Both the position numbers and the translations under genes were made by a program. A stretch of DNA of 64,000 nucleotides from Aplectana chamaeleonis (lineage: Eukaryota > Nematoda > Chromadorea > Rhabditida > Cosmocercidae): the NCBI GenBank assembly GCA_029168955.1, contig JAPDOI010001445.1:62001-126000 (forward strand), given 5' to 3'. The notes beneath the pieces were generated by a model. The model made no database searches, was not told the origin of the DNA, and worked only from the letters and a program-made list of their open reading frames with translations. Every line of letters begins with the position of its first letter. Position 1 is the stretch's first letter. This document shows, piece by piece, positions 20,164 through 30,179 of the stretch.

Positions 20164-21464
20164 TAGCTCTACACGTCCACTCTCGTTCGCGGTCGCCTTG
20201 AAGCTGCCGACGCAACTTTGACGCTTCTCCTCCACGATGTTTGCTGCAGTTCGGAGAGCACATATTCTGTTGTAAGTAGATGTTGTTTTCTCTGAGACGT
20301 AGGCAAACTTCTTCTTGGGCTGTACAGCCGGCGGTGCCTCTTTAGAAGCGTCCTGGATGCACTTGACAAAAGAGTCCGCGTCGCAAAGTTTCTTCTTTGA
20401 CTGCACTCCAATCTGAATAGAAACACGTTGTCGGAATTTCCTTCTGCATCCCTCATCTCCGAGACTTGCAATGTCCATCCTCTGGAGAGGCCTAGCCCCT
20501 CGCTTCCTCTCATGAATCCTCGCAGTGAAGTTCAACAGAACTGAATCGAATGCGACATCCCACACAGCTCAAGATCTTCGAATGTCCGATACTGGAATAT
20601 TCCTCGTCAGAACATAGTCAAGTTGTAGTCTCAAAGTTGTCATCTTCCGCTTCCGCTGCTCTTCTGGAGATAGCTGGGTTGGTCCCTGCCACGTAAGCTG
20701 ATGGCGGCAATTATTCCTCTCGAATGTCAATGCAAGAATTAAACCACTGCGTTCACAGAAGCCGACAAAGCGGTAGTCATTGTCTGATGTTTGCTCCACT
20801 GGGTAGAACCTTTTACCGAGTATTTCGGATTACCGATCAAGTCCCATCTTCGCGTTTGCGTCTACTTCCACGACAATAGCATGTTGACAAGGTATCCTGG
20901 CTAGCAGCGTATTGAGTTCCTCGTAGAAGGCATCCTTGAAATTGTCTTCAGCGGTTTCGGTGGGCGCATGAGCACTCACTATCCACAGATTCTCTGTGAT
21001 CCCGCAGTCGCACCGACGTTGAGCCGAATTCCTCAATCATACCATTGTAGTCCTTCCTTACAGCTATCGCACAGCCTCCCACTCTCCTATCATCAGCGAT
21101 ACCGCAGTATTTGGCGTACTCTCCGACGTTGATCACGGGTCCATCCTTGAGGAGAGTTGCCTGCAAAGCAGAAAACGGTGCATGGAAATAACTCAGAAGA
21201 TGGACGGCGCAGACTGTTAGATACCCCTCGACAATGACCGGCAGTTCAGGGTGGCGAAATTGTGGCTTGTGGCCAAAGGCTCCATAACTCCCTAGGTACA
21301 AGACCTAGACTTTTGAGGACTAGAGGCTTTTATGCAATGTATGAGATGCTTTTGTGAGATAGTTGTGCGCGCTATATTGCTCGCACTTTCCCCGTGTATA
21401 CTCAAACGTATGCTAGGTCTAGTAGAAGCAGGGGCACCAACGAGCAGGTACTAACAGACTTGTA

Positions 21465-21743
21465 CTATGCTTCTCTGAGCCAAATTTCGGTCTGCAATCG
21501 GGTCTCGACACGCTTTGCGGCAGCACGCGCTCGAGTCGGTAGAGTTTCCAGCGCCGAAGCCGACTCGATGTAGCTTTTTTATACTATTTCACCAATTTTT
21601 TTTCAGTTTCTAGTTTCCAAAACCCACCTAGAGTCAACAGATCGGCGGGTACGGCGCTGGAAACCCTTCCGACTCGGAAGGGTGCGGCCGCAAAGCGTGT
21701 CGAGACGCAATTGCGGACCGGAATTTGACCCAGATAAGCACAG
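21465..21743. mobile_element. 279-bp MITE, TA target duplication (mariner-type)
   Basis: The right TIR (GCAATTGCGGACCGGAATTT, then ACCCAGATAAGCACAG) and left TIR (CTATGCTTCTCTGAGCC, then AAATTTCGGTCTGC) are imperfect inverted repeats of about 60 bp. TA flanks both ends (21463-21464 and 21744-21745). It is the same length as, and clearly homologous to, 48691-48969. It carries more TIR mismatches, so it is the older copy. Confidence 0.82.
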
Positions 21744-21825
21744 TACATCCATACTTTTGAACAGAAGCTAATTGTGAAACCGGTGCCCGAGTTATTATTT
21801 TGTACTTAGTTCCTATTGGAATCAA

Positions 21826-22468
21826 AGGCAGTGTTCACGATAATGTTCAATTCTGAGATTATTCGCTATATTGATTAAAGGCAGTGTCCACGATAAAAAC
21901 CATGTCTGATTTTTTGTTGGAGATCGGCAGCTGCGTGGCCTAGGGCAACCCTAAAGTTGAAAAAACTAAGAAAAATGAGCTCGGAACGGTCCCCTATGGC
22001 CCCAAAGTTCGACACCCGTCAGCTCGTCATCCCCAGATGCACTTTCCACGCCCACTGACGTGAATAAATGAATGCTCGAGAATGTGAGATGAGCGGTAGT
22101 TGCCGAACGATAGCCCCGTTCTTCCCTTTATTCCCAACTTCTCTCTTTACTCAGGTCAGCTCGCATACATCGGCTGCAAAAGACGGAAATTACAAGCCTC
22201 GGACAACTCGTCCACCATGCTTCCTTTGCTCAATATTTGAGGGACCTTAACTCCGTTCCCAGAAGGTCTTGTACGACCCAAAAAACATCATCGGAATCAG
22301 CATGAGACCGTCTTTAAGATGGGTAGAAAAGCAGAAAAACGATTCTTATCGTGAACAAGGCCTTTAATGCGTTTCTCGCCGTTTCTTCGTAATTTTGCTA
22401 ACACTTGGAGGCCAATGCATTGTTTTACGTGAAAAACTCGGGAACGAAAATCATCGTGAACACTGCCT
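21826..22468. mobile_element. AGGCAGTGTTCACG MITE, subfamily B, split by a same-superfamily MITE
   Basis: The left end AGGCAGTGTTCACGATAATG and right end TCATCGTGAACACTGCCT are flanked by TCAA and TTAA (22469-22472). It is interrupted by the 485-bp element at 21879-22363. Its right part matches 9100-9197. Confidence 0.72.
21879..22363. mobile_element. TTAA-family MITE, subfamily A (485 bp), nested
   Basis: The left end TTAA|AGGCAGTGTCCACGATAA and right end TTATCGTGAACAAGGCCT|TTAA show an exact TTAA duplication (21875-21878 and 22364-22367). It is close to 17232-17715 along its whole length, including orientation. Confidence 0.85.
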
Positions 22469-22671
22469 TTAAATGATGAGAACCAGTTGTTTGCATTATT
22501 TATCGCATATACGTAATAATTCGAATATTTTTCTGATAGAGCCAACCTTCTCGTGCATAGTATGTTTGCTTCCCTATTCGACAGTTTAGTTCAATCCCAA
22601 GAGGCTGATAGAATATGCTAGCTGAAGTAATTCTGCTTTTTTTAGAAAGTAGAGGAAATGGCGAAATGTTT

Positions 22672-22970
22672 TTTTTTACTTACTCGAAAAGTCGAGTAAA
22701 AAAGTCAAAAAATTATCCGACAGTCGATTGAAAAATTCGACTTTTTACTCGATTATTCGAGAATCGAAATTTGTCGAAAATCGAAATAGAAATTTAGTCG
22801 AAATTTATTCGATTAGTAGGAGTATTCGGAAAAATCCGATTTCCGATTAATTCGAAAAATCGAATATTCGAAAAGAGCCTAATTCCAAATAACTGGAAAA
22901 GTCGAATAATCGAAATGTTCGAAATCCCGAACTATTCGCAAAGGCGAGTACTCGAAAAAAAATCTGAAAA
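22672..22970. repeat. TTCGAAT-rich repeat block
   Basis: Repeated TTCGAAA/ATTCGAT motifs run through about 300 bp without identifiable termini. It is part of the TTCGAAT family at 4940, 13634, 14919, 25379 and 25797. Confidence 0.5.
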
Positions 22971-23385
22971 TCTTAAAGTATGGTAGTTGCTTGGCGATTA
23001 TTTGAAGTGGTTTGGATCGGCACGAATTCGTATTATCCAACGGTCTATTAGAGGTGTTTGCAAGACGCACAACACGCAATGCGATGTTATCGTGATCTAT
23101 TGCTCTCCAGTTTCTCAAAACAACAACTAAAGCATCATTAATCATTCTTTCGCTTCTCCCTCTCTCCATGTTAGCGAAAAATAGGCAGAGAAAAAATTCA
23201 TTTATTAGATGCATGCTTGAAGGTGTATTGAAGAAATCGGATGTAAAAAACATGTTATCCAATTCTATCACAACTTGTTGTTCTGAATACGATCCTGCAC
23301 CATTAATATGCTTCTGCGGGCGAAAGTATGTACGAGGACAGCTTGATCGAACACTTGAAGACGACACAAGGTATCCTGTTTATCT

Positions 23386-23972
23386 GAGCCAAATTTACTC
23401 TATTCCCTCGCGCGCTTGTGCGGAGCGATGGTAGAGACAACGAGTAAGTGTGGGGAGAAGCAGACGCAGCGTACGCGCGCCGACGCACGCGATGAACGGA
23501 AACAAGTTTCACTCGGAAACAGAGGACAGCTTAATCGAACACTTGAAGGCACAGAATGCCCATCGTTTCCATTTTGAGAGTTATCTCAAAGAGAATCGCA
23601 CGCTGATCACAAGGATATCTCTGAAATCGTTCAACACCCCCTGCAAACGGAGTTATGGCTCCACAAATGTGCCTGTAATTCAAGGGCAAAAACTTGGTGG
23701 ACGAGTTGTCTCAGGCCTGCATTTCTCTTCATTCACAATCGCTGCAAATGTGTGAAACAAGTTGAAGAGCCGGATCGGTCAGATCGGTAAGGGAGTTTAA
23801 ATCAAAGCCGCGATTAAAATTCATAATATCTGTTTCCGAGTGTAATTTATTTCCGTTTATTGCATGCGTCTGCGCGCGTACGCTGCGTCTCCTTCTCCCC
23901 ATACTTTCTCGCCATCTCTACCTTCTCTCCGCACAAGCGAGCGAGGGAACAGAGTAAATTTGGCTCGGAACC
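23386..23972. repeat. Fold-back with 130-bp arms
   Basis: Positions 23386-23520 (AGCCAAATTTACTCT, CGCTTGTGCGGAG, GACGCAGCGTACGCGCG) are reverse-complemented at 23840-23972. The loop contains AGGCACAG-family MITE sequence (23546-23760). A 24-bp segment (CAGCTTGATCGAACACTTG) at 23336 is directly repeated at 23528. The arrangement suggests several overlapping insertions whose order is not resolved. Confidence 0.65.
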
Positions 23973-24139
23973 AGAGGATATGTCCATCTAGCTCCTAATG
24001 ACTTTGAAAATTGAGAAAAGAGACGTGGCTAGTGGTAGTCATAGAGGAGTTGTCGTCTATATTTCGCTTATTTGGAGGAGTGGAGATCTCGCACTCAGCA
24101 CATGTTATGCAGAAGGGGTCTCCCATAGTTGCGCATGAA

Positions 24140-24574
24140 AATCTCAAATTTCATATCTGATGATGTACCGTGAAAGCAAAAAATCAAAGAGCAGAATGAG
24201 CAAGAAGAAAACCTCCTATTCCCCCCCCCCAAATCAGCACCCATTCCCTCCACCCATTTCAGGAGTTTCGGTCTTAATTGGGACGAGACGCGAAATGGAT
24301 TTTAATCGAAGTCTATGTTTTTTTTGGTTATCATTTTAACTTGCTAGTGTGGTCTGCTCCGGTGTGATGGCTGTGAATGAAGAGGAAAACCAGGCCCGAG
24401 AGAGACAACTCGTCCACAAATTTCTCACCGTTCGATTTCACAATATTTCAGGGGCCATATTCTTTTTCGTAGTGGGTTCTGAGGGATTCTGGAGACACCA
24501 TTGTGATTAGCCCAAAATCCTCTCCAAGATGAGCAAAAAAAACTGGAAAACATTTCTGAAGTTGGACTGTGCCT
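24140..24574. mobile_element. AGGCACAGTCC-family MITE, right part
   Basis: The right end GTTGGACTGTGCCT is followed by TCAA. Interior blocks (GACAACTCGTCCAC, GTAGTGGGTTCTGAG, AGACACCATTGTGAT) match the elements at 7567-8754 and 28694-29162. The left end is not intact. Confidence 0.6.
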
Positions 24575-24689
24575 TCAAAGTCAAGCGCGATTTGCGCTTG
24601 CATCATTTGCTTCTCGAGCGAGTGTGTCACTTTTACACCAACGACGCTCGCTCTGTGTCACCAGCAAAAATGCAGTCGACATCGATGTG

Positions 24690-24910
24690 GACTTCATCCT
24701 CAGACGTTCGCCGTTGTCCACAGGACACGAATGAGATGTCACCTCAAGCAATGCTCCCTGTAGACATCCAAAAAGGGCAGGGATCGCCCCTCGAGAACTG
24801 CCCGTCGCCCCCCTCCATGGTGCCGTAGACACGGAAACGCTTCTGCTGTAGACATCCCATCGGAAGAGTGTCTCCATCCCCGATTCCGCGTTCACATCCT
24901 ATCAACATCC
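24690..24910. repeat. CTGTAGACATCC short-motif repeat, copy 1
   Basis: The motif C(C)GTAGACATCC and variants recur at irregular spacing. The start (TCAGACGTTCGCCGTTGTCC) is the reverse complement of the end of the related block at 27310-27545. No coding function is apparent. Confidence 0.45.
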
Positions 24911-25088
24911 CGTAGACCTGATATTACCATCCCAGTGAAGCATCAGCCGCCCTATGACGTCACCAATCGAAAGGGGTTTTTCTCCTTGACAAACTTGATA
25001 ATGAGGCTCGATTTCCTCTATTTCGGTTCTAATGTAACCGGAACAGAGAAATTGGACCCTCTCAACCAAACTTTCTAGGGAAAAAATA

Positions 25089-25235
25089 ACATCGGCGTGA
25101 ACATCCTAATGAGACTTTGTGTTCCTCTTTTGATGTTGGCGCAAACTCGGTGCACCTACTTTACAGCATATGACGGCGAGTTTGCGCCAACCTTCAATAG
25201 AAAACGCAAAGTCTCATTAGGATCCATGCCGACAT
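25089..25235. mobile_element. 147-bp MITE, TA target duplication
   Basis: Inverted arms contain CCTAATGAGACTTTG with CAAAGTCTCATTAGG, and GTTGGCGCAAACTCG with CGAGTTTGCGCCAAC. TA lies at 25087-25088 and 25236-25237. Non-coding. Confidence 0.7.
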
Positions 25236-25378
25236 TACATTATTTTAATAATGACGTCCTTATGCGGACAACACTCTACTGCTCAGTCGCAGTCGTTATA
25301 TACTACTAGATGGAAAAGCCATTTTAGCGTAGTCCGGAATGACAAAAACGGAGTGCCTTGCGAGGATGCCCTCGCTAC

Positions 25379-25654
25379 TATACTTTTAAATTTTTAATTC
25401 TTTTTTCGAATACTCGGCTTTTCGAAATTTGAGTTTTTCGAACAATTTGAGAATTTGAACTCTTCGAATATTCAACTTTTCGAATATTCAGTTTTCGAAT
25501 CATTCGGAAAATGGCACTTTTCGAATAGTCGTTTTTCGAATATTCGGTTTTTCAAATTATTCGGAAATCAACAGCCCTTTCGAATATTCGACTTTTCGAA
25601 GTCGAATTTTCCACTCGAATGAGTATTCGAATCATTCGACTCGGTCAAAGTATA
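25379..25654. mobile_element. 276-bp TTCGAAT-rich hAT-like MITE with 8-bp duplication
   Basis: It begins TATACTTT and ends AAAGTATA, flanked on both sides by CTCGCTAC (25371-25378 and 25655-25662). The interior is a run of degenerate TTCGAAT/ATTCGACTTTTCGAA motifs. This copy defines the ends and duplication length of the family that includes 14919-18480. Confidence 0.82.
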
Positions 25655-25796
25655 CTCGCTACTAGTAGCTAAAGCTGTGAGTGGCTCTGGCCTAATCGCA
25701 GATCATAAAAAGTTTCTATCTCAGAACGGCGGGTAGACCATAAAAACTTAAATGTTTCTTCGTGTCCCAATTTTCCCCAAGTTGGCTATTTAGTAT

Positions 25797-25945
25797 ACTT
25801 CGGACCGAGTTGTTATATTCGAAAATCATTCGAATGATTTTTGGAATTTCGAATCATTCAAAATCGGAGAATTTTGGTTTTCGAATAATATTCGAATATT
25901 TCGAAGACGGACTTCCGAATAATATTCGAAATTCGAATACTTCGT
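25797..25945. repeat. TTCGAAT element, left-end fragment
   Basis: It starts TATACTTCGGACCGAG, matching the family terminus, and continues with ATTCGAAT motifs. No right end is found. Confidence 0.5.
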
Positions 25946-26541
25946 AAAAAGCGGCAGTCTAGCTGGTTCAATTACCCGAGTTTGCGGTAATTTGCTCGCC
26001 AAGCTGCTGGAGACCTCGTCCACACACTCGAGGCCCCAGATGGTGCTCGGCGAGCTGGCCGACTTGCATGTCGGTGTGCTGCTACGATAACGCTGGACTA
26101 CCTCGCAGCACGTGCTCCTGCTATTAATTTTTGCAACACTTGCTCCTCCGGTAAAATGTTTGCAGCACGTGGTGCTGTTTCGAGCACGTGTCCCTGCAAT
26201 ACACCCTTTCAATGGGTGTGGTCACTCGAGTTGGATACATATTCGACACGCATTGAGTGCGGCAATTTTTTTTGAGCACGCAGCAATGTACTTCATTTCG
26301 CTCATTCCGGACTGCGCTAAAATGACTTCCCTTGTTAACCAGGGAAGGTGATATCGGCTAACTAAGCTTATTTTTTTATCCACATTTTTTTCTTCTAGCT
26401 ACATTTACTTCTCAAGTATTGACAACATGGATGGGAATCAGGGTATATAAACACCACCGAATGATCAGAGATTCTTCTCGAACATCTTAAAACGACGACG
26501 TCAATGATGCACATAAACGGACGGATAAAACCAAAATCTAC

Positions 26542-26658
26542 CTACGAAGGCGGTTGCTGAAGGCTCCGCAAACCACGGAATCCTTCGGGTCCACCACGGG
26601 GAACTCCGCGAGGTCCACCTCTCGGCAGGACAACAACACCCATTCCACGGAAAGACAT
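26542..26658 (-). CDS. Small 38-codon RG/RGG-rich ORF, hypothetical
   Basis: An ATG-initiated minus-strand ORF encodes MSFRGMGVVV, then LPRGGPRGVPRGGPEGFRG, then a short tail and TAG. RGG/RG-P repeats are typical of RNA-binding tails such as those of Sm-type or GAR1-type proteins (family knowledge). It is too short to assign and has no partner exon in view. It sits just outside the MITE at 26690. A TATATAAA motif lies at about 26443 but points the other way. It may be a pseudo-exon or chance. The opposite strand is also open here (RKPRNPSGPPRGTPRGPP), so strand is uncertain. Confidence 0.25.
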   Translation of the reverse strand: MSFRGMGVVVLPRGGPRGVPRGGPEGFRGLRSLQQPPS

Positions 26659-26689
26659 TAATAAAAAACGAATCACAGATCTCACTCAA

Positions 26690-27153
26690 AGGCAGTGTAC
26701 ACGATAAAAGTCGTTGTTCTGTTTTTCCGTCTATCTTGAAAACGGTCCCATGCTGATTTCATTGATGTCCCAGGAATCGTACAGGACCCGCTGGAAACGG
26801 AGTTATGGCCGCTCGAAATTCAGCAAAGGAAGCATTGTGGACGAGTTGTCCGAGGCTTGTAACTCCCGTTTTTTGCAGACGATGCGTGCGAGCTGACCTG
26901 AGTAAAGAGATAAGTTGAGAATGAAGGGAAGAACGGGGCTTTTGATCGGAAATCATCGCTCATCTAACCACGAATTGAGAGCTACTGTTATAGGATGTGG
27001 GCGGAGTGGCCCAATGTGTTGGCTGGCCCACGAGATTTTCACCCTCTTAGCGGCCGTTTCTCGTGGCTTTTCCGTTCTTAATCTTCTTAGAGGGACCCAA
27101 AGCTTACGTTTTAGCCAAAAATACGTGCAAATTTTTCTTCGTGAGCACTGCCT
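26690..27153. mobile_element. TTAA-family MITE, subfamily A (464 bp)
   Basis: The left end AGGCAGTGTACACGATAAAA (flank TCAA) and right end TTCGTGAGCACTGCCT|TTAA are inverted. The interior shares CCTGAGTAAAGAGA, GAAGGGAAGAACGGGGCT and GGAGTTATGGCC with the 19479-19963 copy in the same orientation. Confidence 0.8.
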
Positions 27154-27309
27154 TTAATCAAAACATGATAAGAATTACTATAGAAGTCTTCAGCATCATC
27201 AAAAAAACGAGTTTCAAATCTAACATAACCAAAAATGAGAACTCTGACAGCACTATCTTCGTGATACATTGATTGATGGACGCTACCAACACCCCTCATC
27301 GCGAATGTT

Positions 27310-27545
27310 CTGTAGAACAGCTCATCGACCTGCACCGCCGTAGACATCCCGATTTGTCGTCCTGTAGACAACAACTCGGTCTGCGTCGATTTGTGGCACT
27401 CGGCGGGATTGCTGGTCGATGAGCTATTTAACAGCCCGTCGTCCCCTGCTCAACGGCCCCGCGTAGAGCTGCCTGTTCGCTAGCGGTGACTCGTTCTGGG
27501 CGGATCGACGTCCTGTAGACAACGGCGAACGTCTGAGTCTGTACT
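27310..27545. repeat. CTGTAGACA short-motif repeat, copy 2
   Basis: Several CC(T)GTAGACA motifs, with CGGCGAACGTCTGAG at the right end complementary to the start of the block at 24690. The following DNA, 27546-28693, shows no recognisable feature. Confidence 0.4.
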
Positions 27546-28693
27546 TTCTATCAGGGTTGGGCAAGATAATATAATTTCCGGATATGCAAAAGAAAATCCA
27601 CCTCAAAACCGATACGCCGAAACGGGCCTGAAGGTGGAAAGCGAAAAACGGAAAGAAAAAGGTACAGCAATTTTAATCTCTGGCGCTTTATCGTCAGCTC
27701 CCCCGTATTTTACCAGGAAAAAAACATACAGGGTGAACTTCTTCTACGCTTCAAACTGTGCGGGCGCTCTGCCGTAAGGCGTATGTGCAATTCAATTTGT
27801 GTTCTAATCTCCACCAAATTTGAGAAGGTCTAGTCCGCCTTCAGAATTAAAGAAGTACGGCCACAGTTCTTGAACATTTTATCAGAAAAAAACACGAGAA
27901 GAAAAGGCGTAAGTCGGGAGCAACCCAGTACGTTTCAAGGAACCCTCATTTTCCTTGGCTTTGGAGTTTCCTAAAAATGTAGGGGCGGGCAGACTTGTTG
28001 TCGTGTGCAGTCAAAGCTTCTTAATCGATGATTGCATTCCTCATCAATTCTTAGGCAATCTCTAGTTGATCGATCATCGATTTATTGGAAAAATTTGGTT
28101 ACAAACTGATAGAAAATCTTCAAAGGCACGTACCCTCTACTTCCCCACAACTCGCACTTACAAGGGACGACCCCTCGCGGTAGGAGACGTCATCAAAAAA
28201 GTTCTTCTGAAAGTTGTGGGGATGGGATAGGGTAACATTACTATATGTTGGGTTTTACCTAAGGACCATCCGGTAGAGCAAAAAATTGGAAAAACATGAA
28301 AAATTAGAGGGCGAATTCTCTTCAACCGTCCACCATGGCTGTGCTTTCGGTTTTTCAGAAGCGAAAATTCGCTGGCTTCTATATCTAACACCCGTCTACC
28401 TCAATCTGCTTTATTTGGATCAATACGGAGAAAAAAATTTTTCGACTTTTTTTCGCCATAAACTCACTCACCCTCGAACTCCAGATAGTCGAAAAAAAAT
28501 TTTCTGCTTGATCGAGCTAAGTTTAGTAGTTTTAGATGAAGGGTCAGCAGATGTATTGGGCAACTGATTGTCGTCTCGTGAAAATGAAAACTGCGGCCAT
28601 GATGATAATTTTTAAGAAAGGGTTCATAGCTTTGCTTCTTGCAAGAAATTGAGCCTCCAAAACAGAAAGTTTGCAGCACGAACGATGCCTTAA

Positions 28694-29162
28694 AAGGCAC
28701 ATTTCAAGCTCAGAGGGAATTCTGGTATTTCAGTCCGACCGCCGAGTATAGCGACCCTGCCAAGCTCAAAATCTCAATTCGCTCGAATAAGCGAGAAAAA
28801 GCTAGGAAAACCTCGACCATGCACCCCGCAAAGGAAAATGGATAACACCCACCGACTACTTCTTGAACTCAATAAGGACGAGAAGCCGGATTTGCTCAAA
28901 ATTTATGCCCTTCTCTTTGATATTGGTCCAGCTTTATATTGCGACCTACTCCAACTGCAGAAAATGACGTAGAAAAACAGGTCCCAGGCAACTCGCTCAC
29001 GAAATTCTCGCTCTTCAAATTCAAATTTTTCGATGCGGCATAACTCCATTCGTAGTGGGTTTTGAGCGATTCTTGAGATACCGTTGTGATCAGCGTCGAA
29101 TATTCTCCAAACCGAGCGGAAAAAACTAGGAAATTCTGAGATTCTGAGGTTGTACTGTGCCT
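28694..29162. mobile_element. AGGCACAG-family MITE (about 469 bp)
   Basis: It is bounded by TTAA (28690-28693) and TTGA (29163-29166), with left AAGGCACATTTCAAG and right TTGTACTGTGCCT. It shares the interior of 7567-8754 (GCGACCCTGCCAAGC, AAATCTCAATTCGCTC, GTGATCAGCGT) and represents the uninterrupted form of that element. Confidence 0.7.
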
Positions 29163-29591
29163 TTGAACTTCAATGCTGGGCCCTCGACGGCCAGCGTTCT
29201 TAGCAAACAACAGAAAATTGAATCAAAAGAAAAAACAACACACAAATGGAGTGCCTTTATTCGGGGATTATGGGAGGTAGTTATAATGATTCGATCGTCA
29301 GTTGTTTTCTTGATTTTGATTCGTGCCCGTTGAGAGGGATGGGTGGGGCTTGCGTCCTACATTGAAGTTTAGGGCTGTCAACGCGATAGAATATCCCTGT
29401 CTTCTTTTCCTCTTTAAACCCTTTTCTGGATTCAGAGTGGAAGGAAAAAGTGTGAAAAAATTGTGAACAAAAATCATGTCCTAAGCCAAATTTCAAGCCT
29501 GAACTTTCCGGACTTTTGATGTTGGGCGAGCACACTTCACATCATATGATCTCTAATATCAGGGAGCTGGCTTAAAATTGTAATTCAATCA

Positions 29592-30068
29592 ATGAACACT
29601 AGCCCTCAGGCAAACTGGGGATCGGAACCCCGTCCGACGGCCGTCGGAGCGGTCGAGGACATCGGCTCCGACAGCCAAAGTGGGCGGAGTCGTTCCCCCT
29701 GCTGCTGCCTTCAATGCCCCCGCAGCCGCGTTCGGTGCCCCTGCTCCGGCACTTTTAAGACGCCCCTGCTGCTGCCTTTGGTGCCCCTGCTCCAGCCCTT
29801 TCAAAGCCCCCCTGCAGCCGTGTTCGGCGCCTCTGCTCCAGCCCTTTTAAGGTGCCCCTGCAGCTGTGTTCGATTCCCCTGCTCCGGCACTTTTAAGGTG
29901 CCCCTACTCCAACCCTTTCAAAACGTCCCTGCTACCGCTCTCGGTGCCACTGCTCCGGGGCTTTCAAGATGCCTCTGTTGCTTCCATTTATGGCCCTTCT
30001 CGGGCTTTTTCAACAACACGGCTGTTTTCAAAGTCCCTAATCATGTGAGGGAAAACCATACATTGTAA
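29592..30068 (+). CDS. Hypothetical ORF over a 46-bp C-rich minisatellite
   Basis: A 158-codon ORF starts at ATG 29592 and stops at TAA 30066-30068, just before AATAAA-like signals. Most of it (about 29690-29960) is a minisatellite with CTGCTCC landmarks at 29741, 29787, 29833 and 29879, a 46-bp period. Because 46 is not a multiple of 3, every unit changes frame. One alternative frame reads PPAAAFNAPAAAFGAPAPAL, a compositional pattern like FG-repeat proteins, but it is not sustained. Real transcription is possible given the 3' signals. The ORF itself may be incidental. Confidence 0.25.
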   Translation: MNTSPQANWGSEPRPTAVGAVEDIGSDSQSGRSRSPCCCLQCPRSRVRCPCSGTFKTPLLLPLVPLLQPFQSPPAAVFGASAPALLRCPCSCVRFPCSGTFKVPLLQPFQNVPATALGATAPGLSRCLCCFHLWPFSGFFNNTAVFKVPNHVRENHTL

Positions 30069-30088
30069 TAAAAAACGAAAGAAGTTTC

Positions 30089-30103
30089 AAATAAAATTTT
30101 ATT
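30089..30103. promoter_or_regulatory. Back-to-back polyadenylation signals for convergent transcription
   Basis: AATAAA occurs on the plus strand (30089-30094) and on the minus strand (30098-30103) within the near-palindrome AAATAAAATTTTATTT. It lies between a plus-strand ORF ending at 30068 and a minus-strand stop at 30180. This layout fits two converging 3' ends sharing a short terminator region. Confidence 0.45.
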
Positions 30104-30179
30104 TATCTTTTCAAAGCGCAAGCACCAACGTCGACACGAAAACTAATTGTAGCATCATTCTTTCAAGGTGACTCTTAAC

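Larger units (their letters stand above)
18481..21304 (-). pseudogene. RTE LINE ORF2, 5' part of the split old copy (endonuclease and RT)
   Basis: Read on the minus strand from 21304, it encodes pieces of an AP-type endonuclease (VINVGEYAKYCG, VGGCAIAVRKDYN, LWIVSAHAPTETAEDN, QLDYVLTRNIPVSDIRRS). These are followed by the linker (KKKFAYVSE) and RT fragments (LAFLDFEEAFDCPH). These match, in the same order, the copy at 57751-60173. Many frameshifts and stops make it dead. Two MITEs interrupt it (19479-19963 and the one ending 20163). It continues at 14046-14918 after removal of the 3.56-kb insert, giving a LINE of nearly full ORF2 length. The 5' boundary near 21304 is approximate. Confidence 0.85.

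Noticed and set aside
23093..23330. Coding-like frame ending ICFCGRK before GTATGTAC, suggestive of an exon and donor
   Set aside because: No recognisable family, no acceptor and no partner exon. The opposite strand is equally open (162 codons), so it is not distinguishable from chance.
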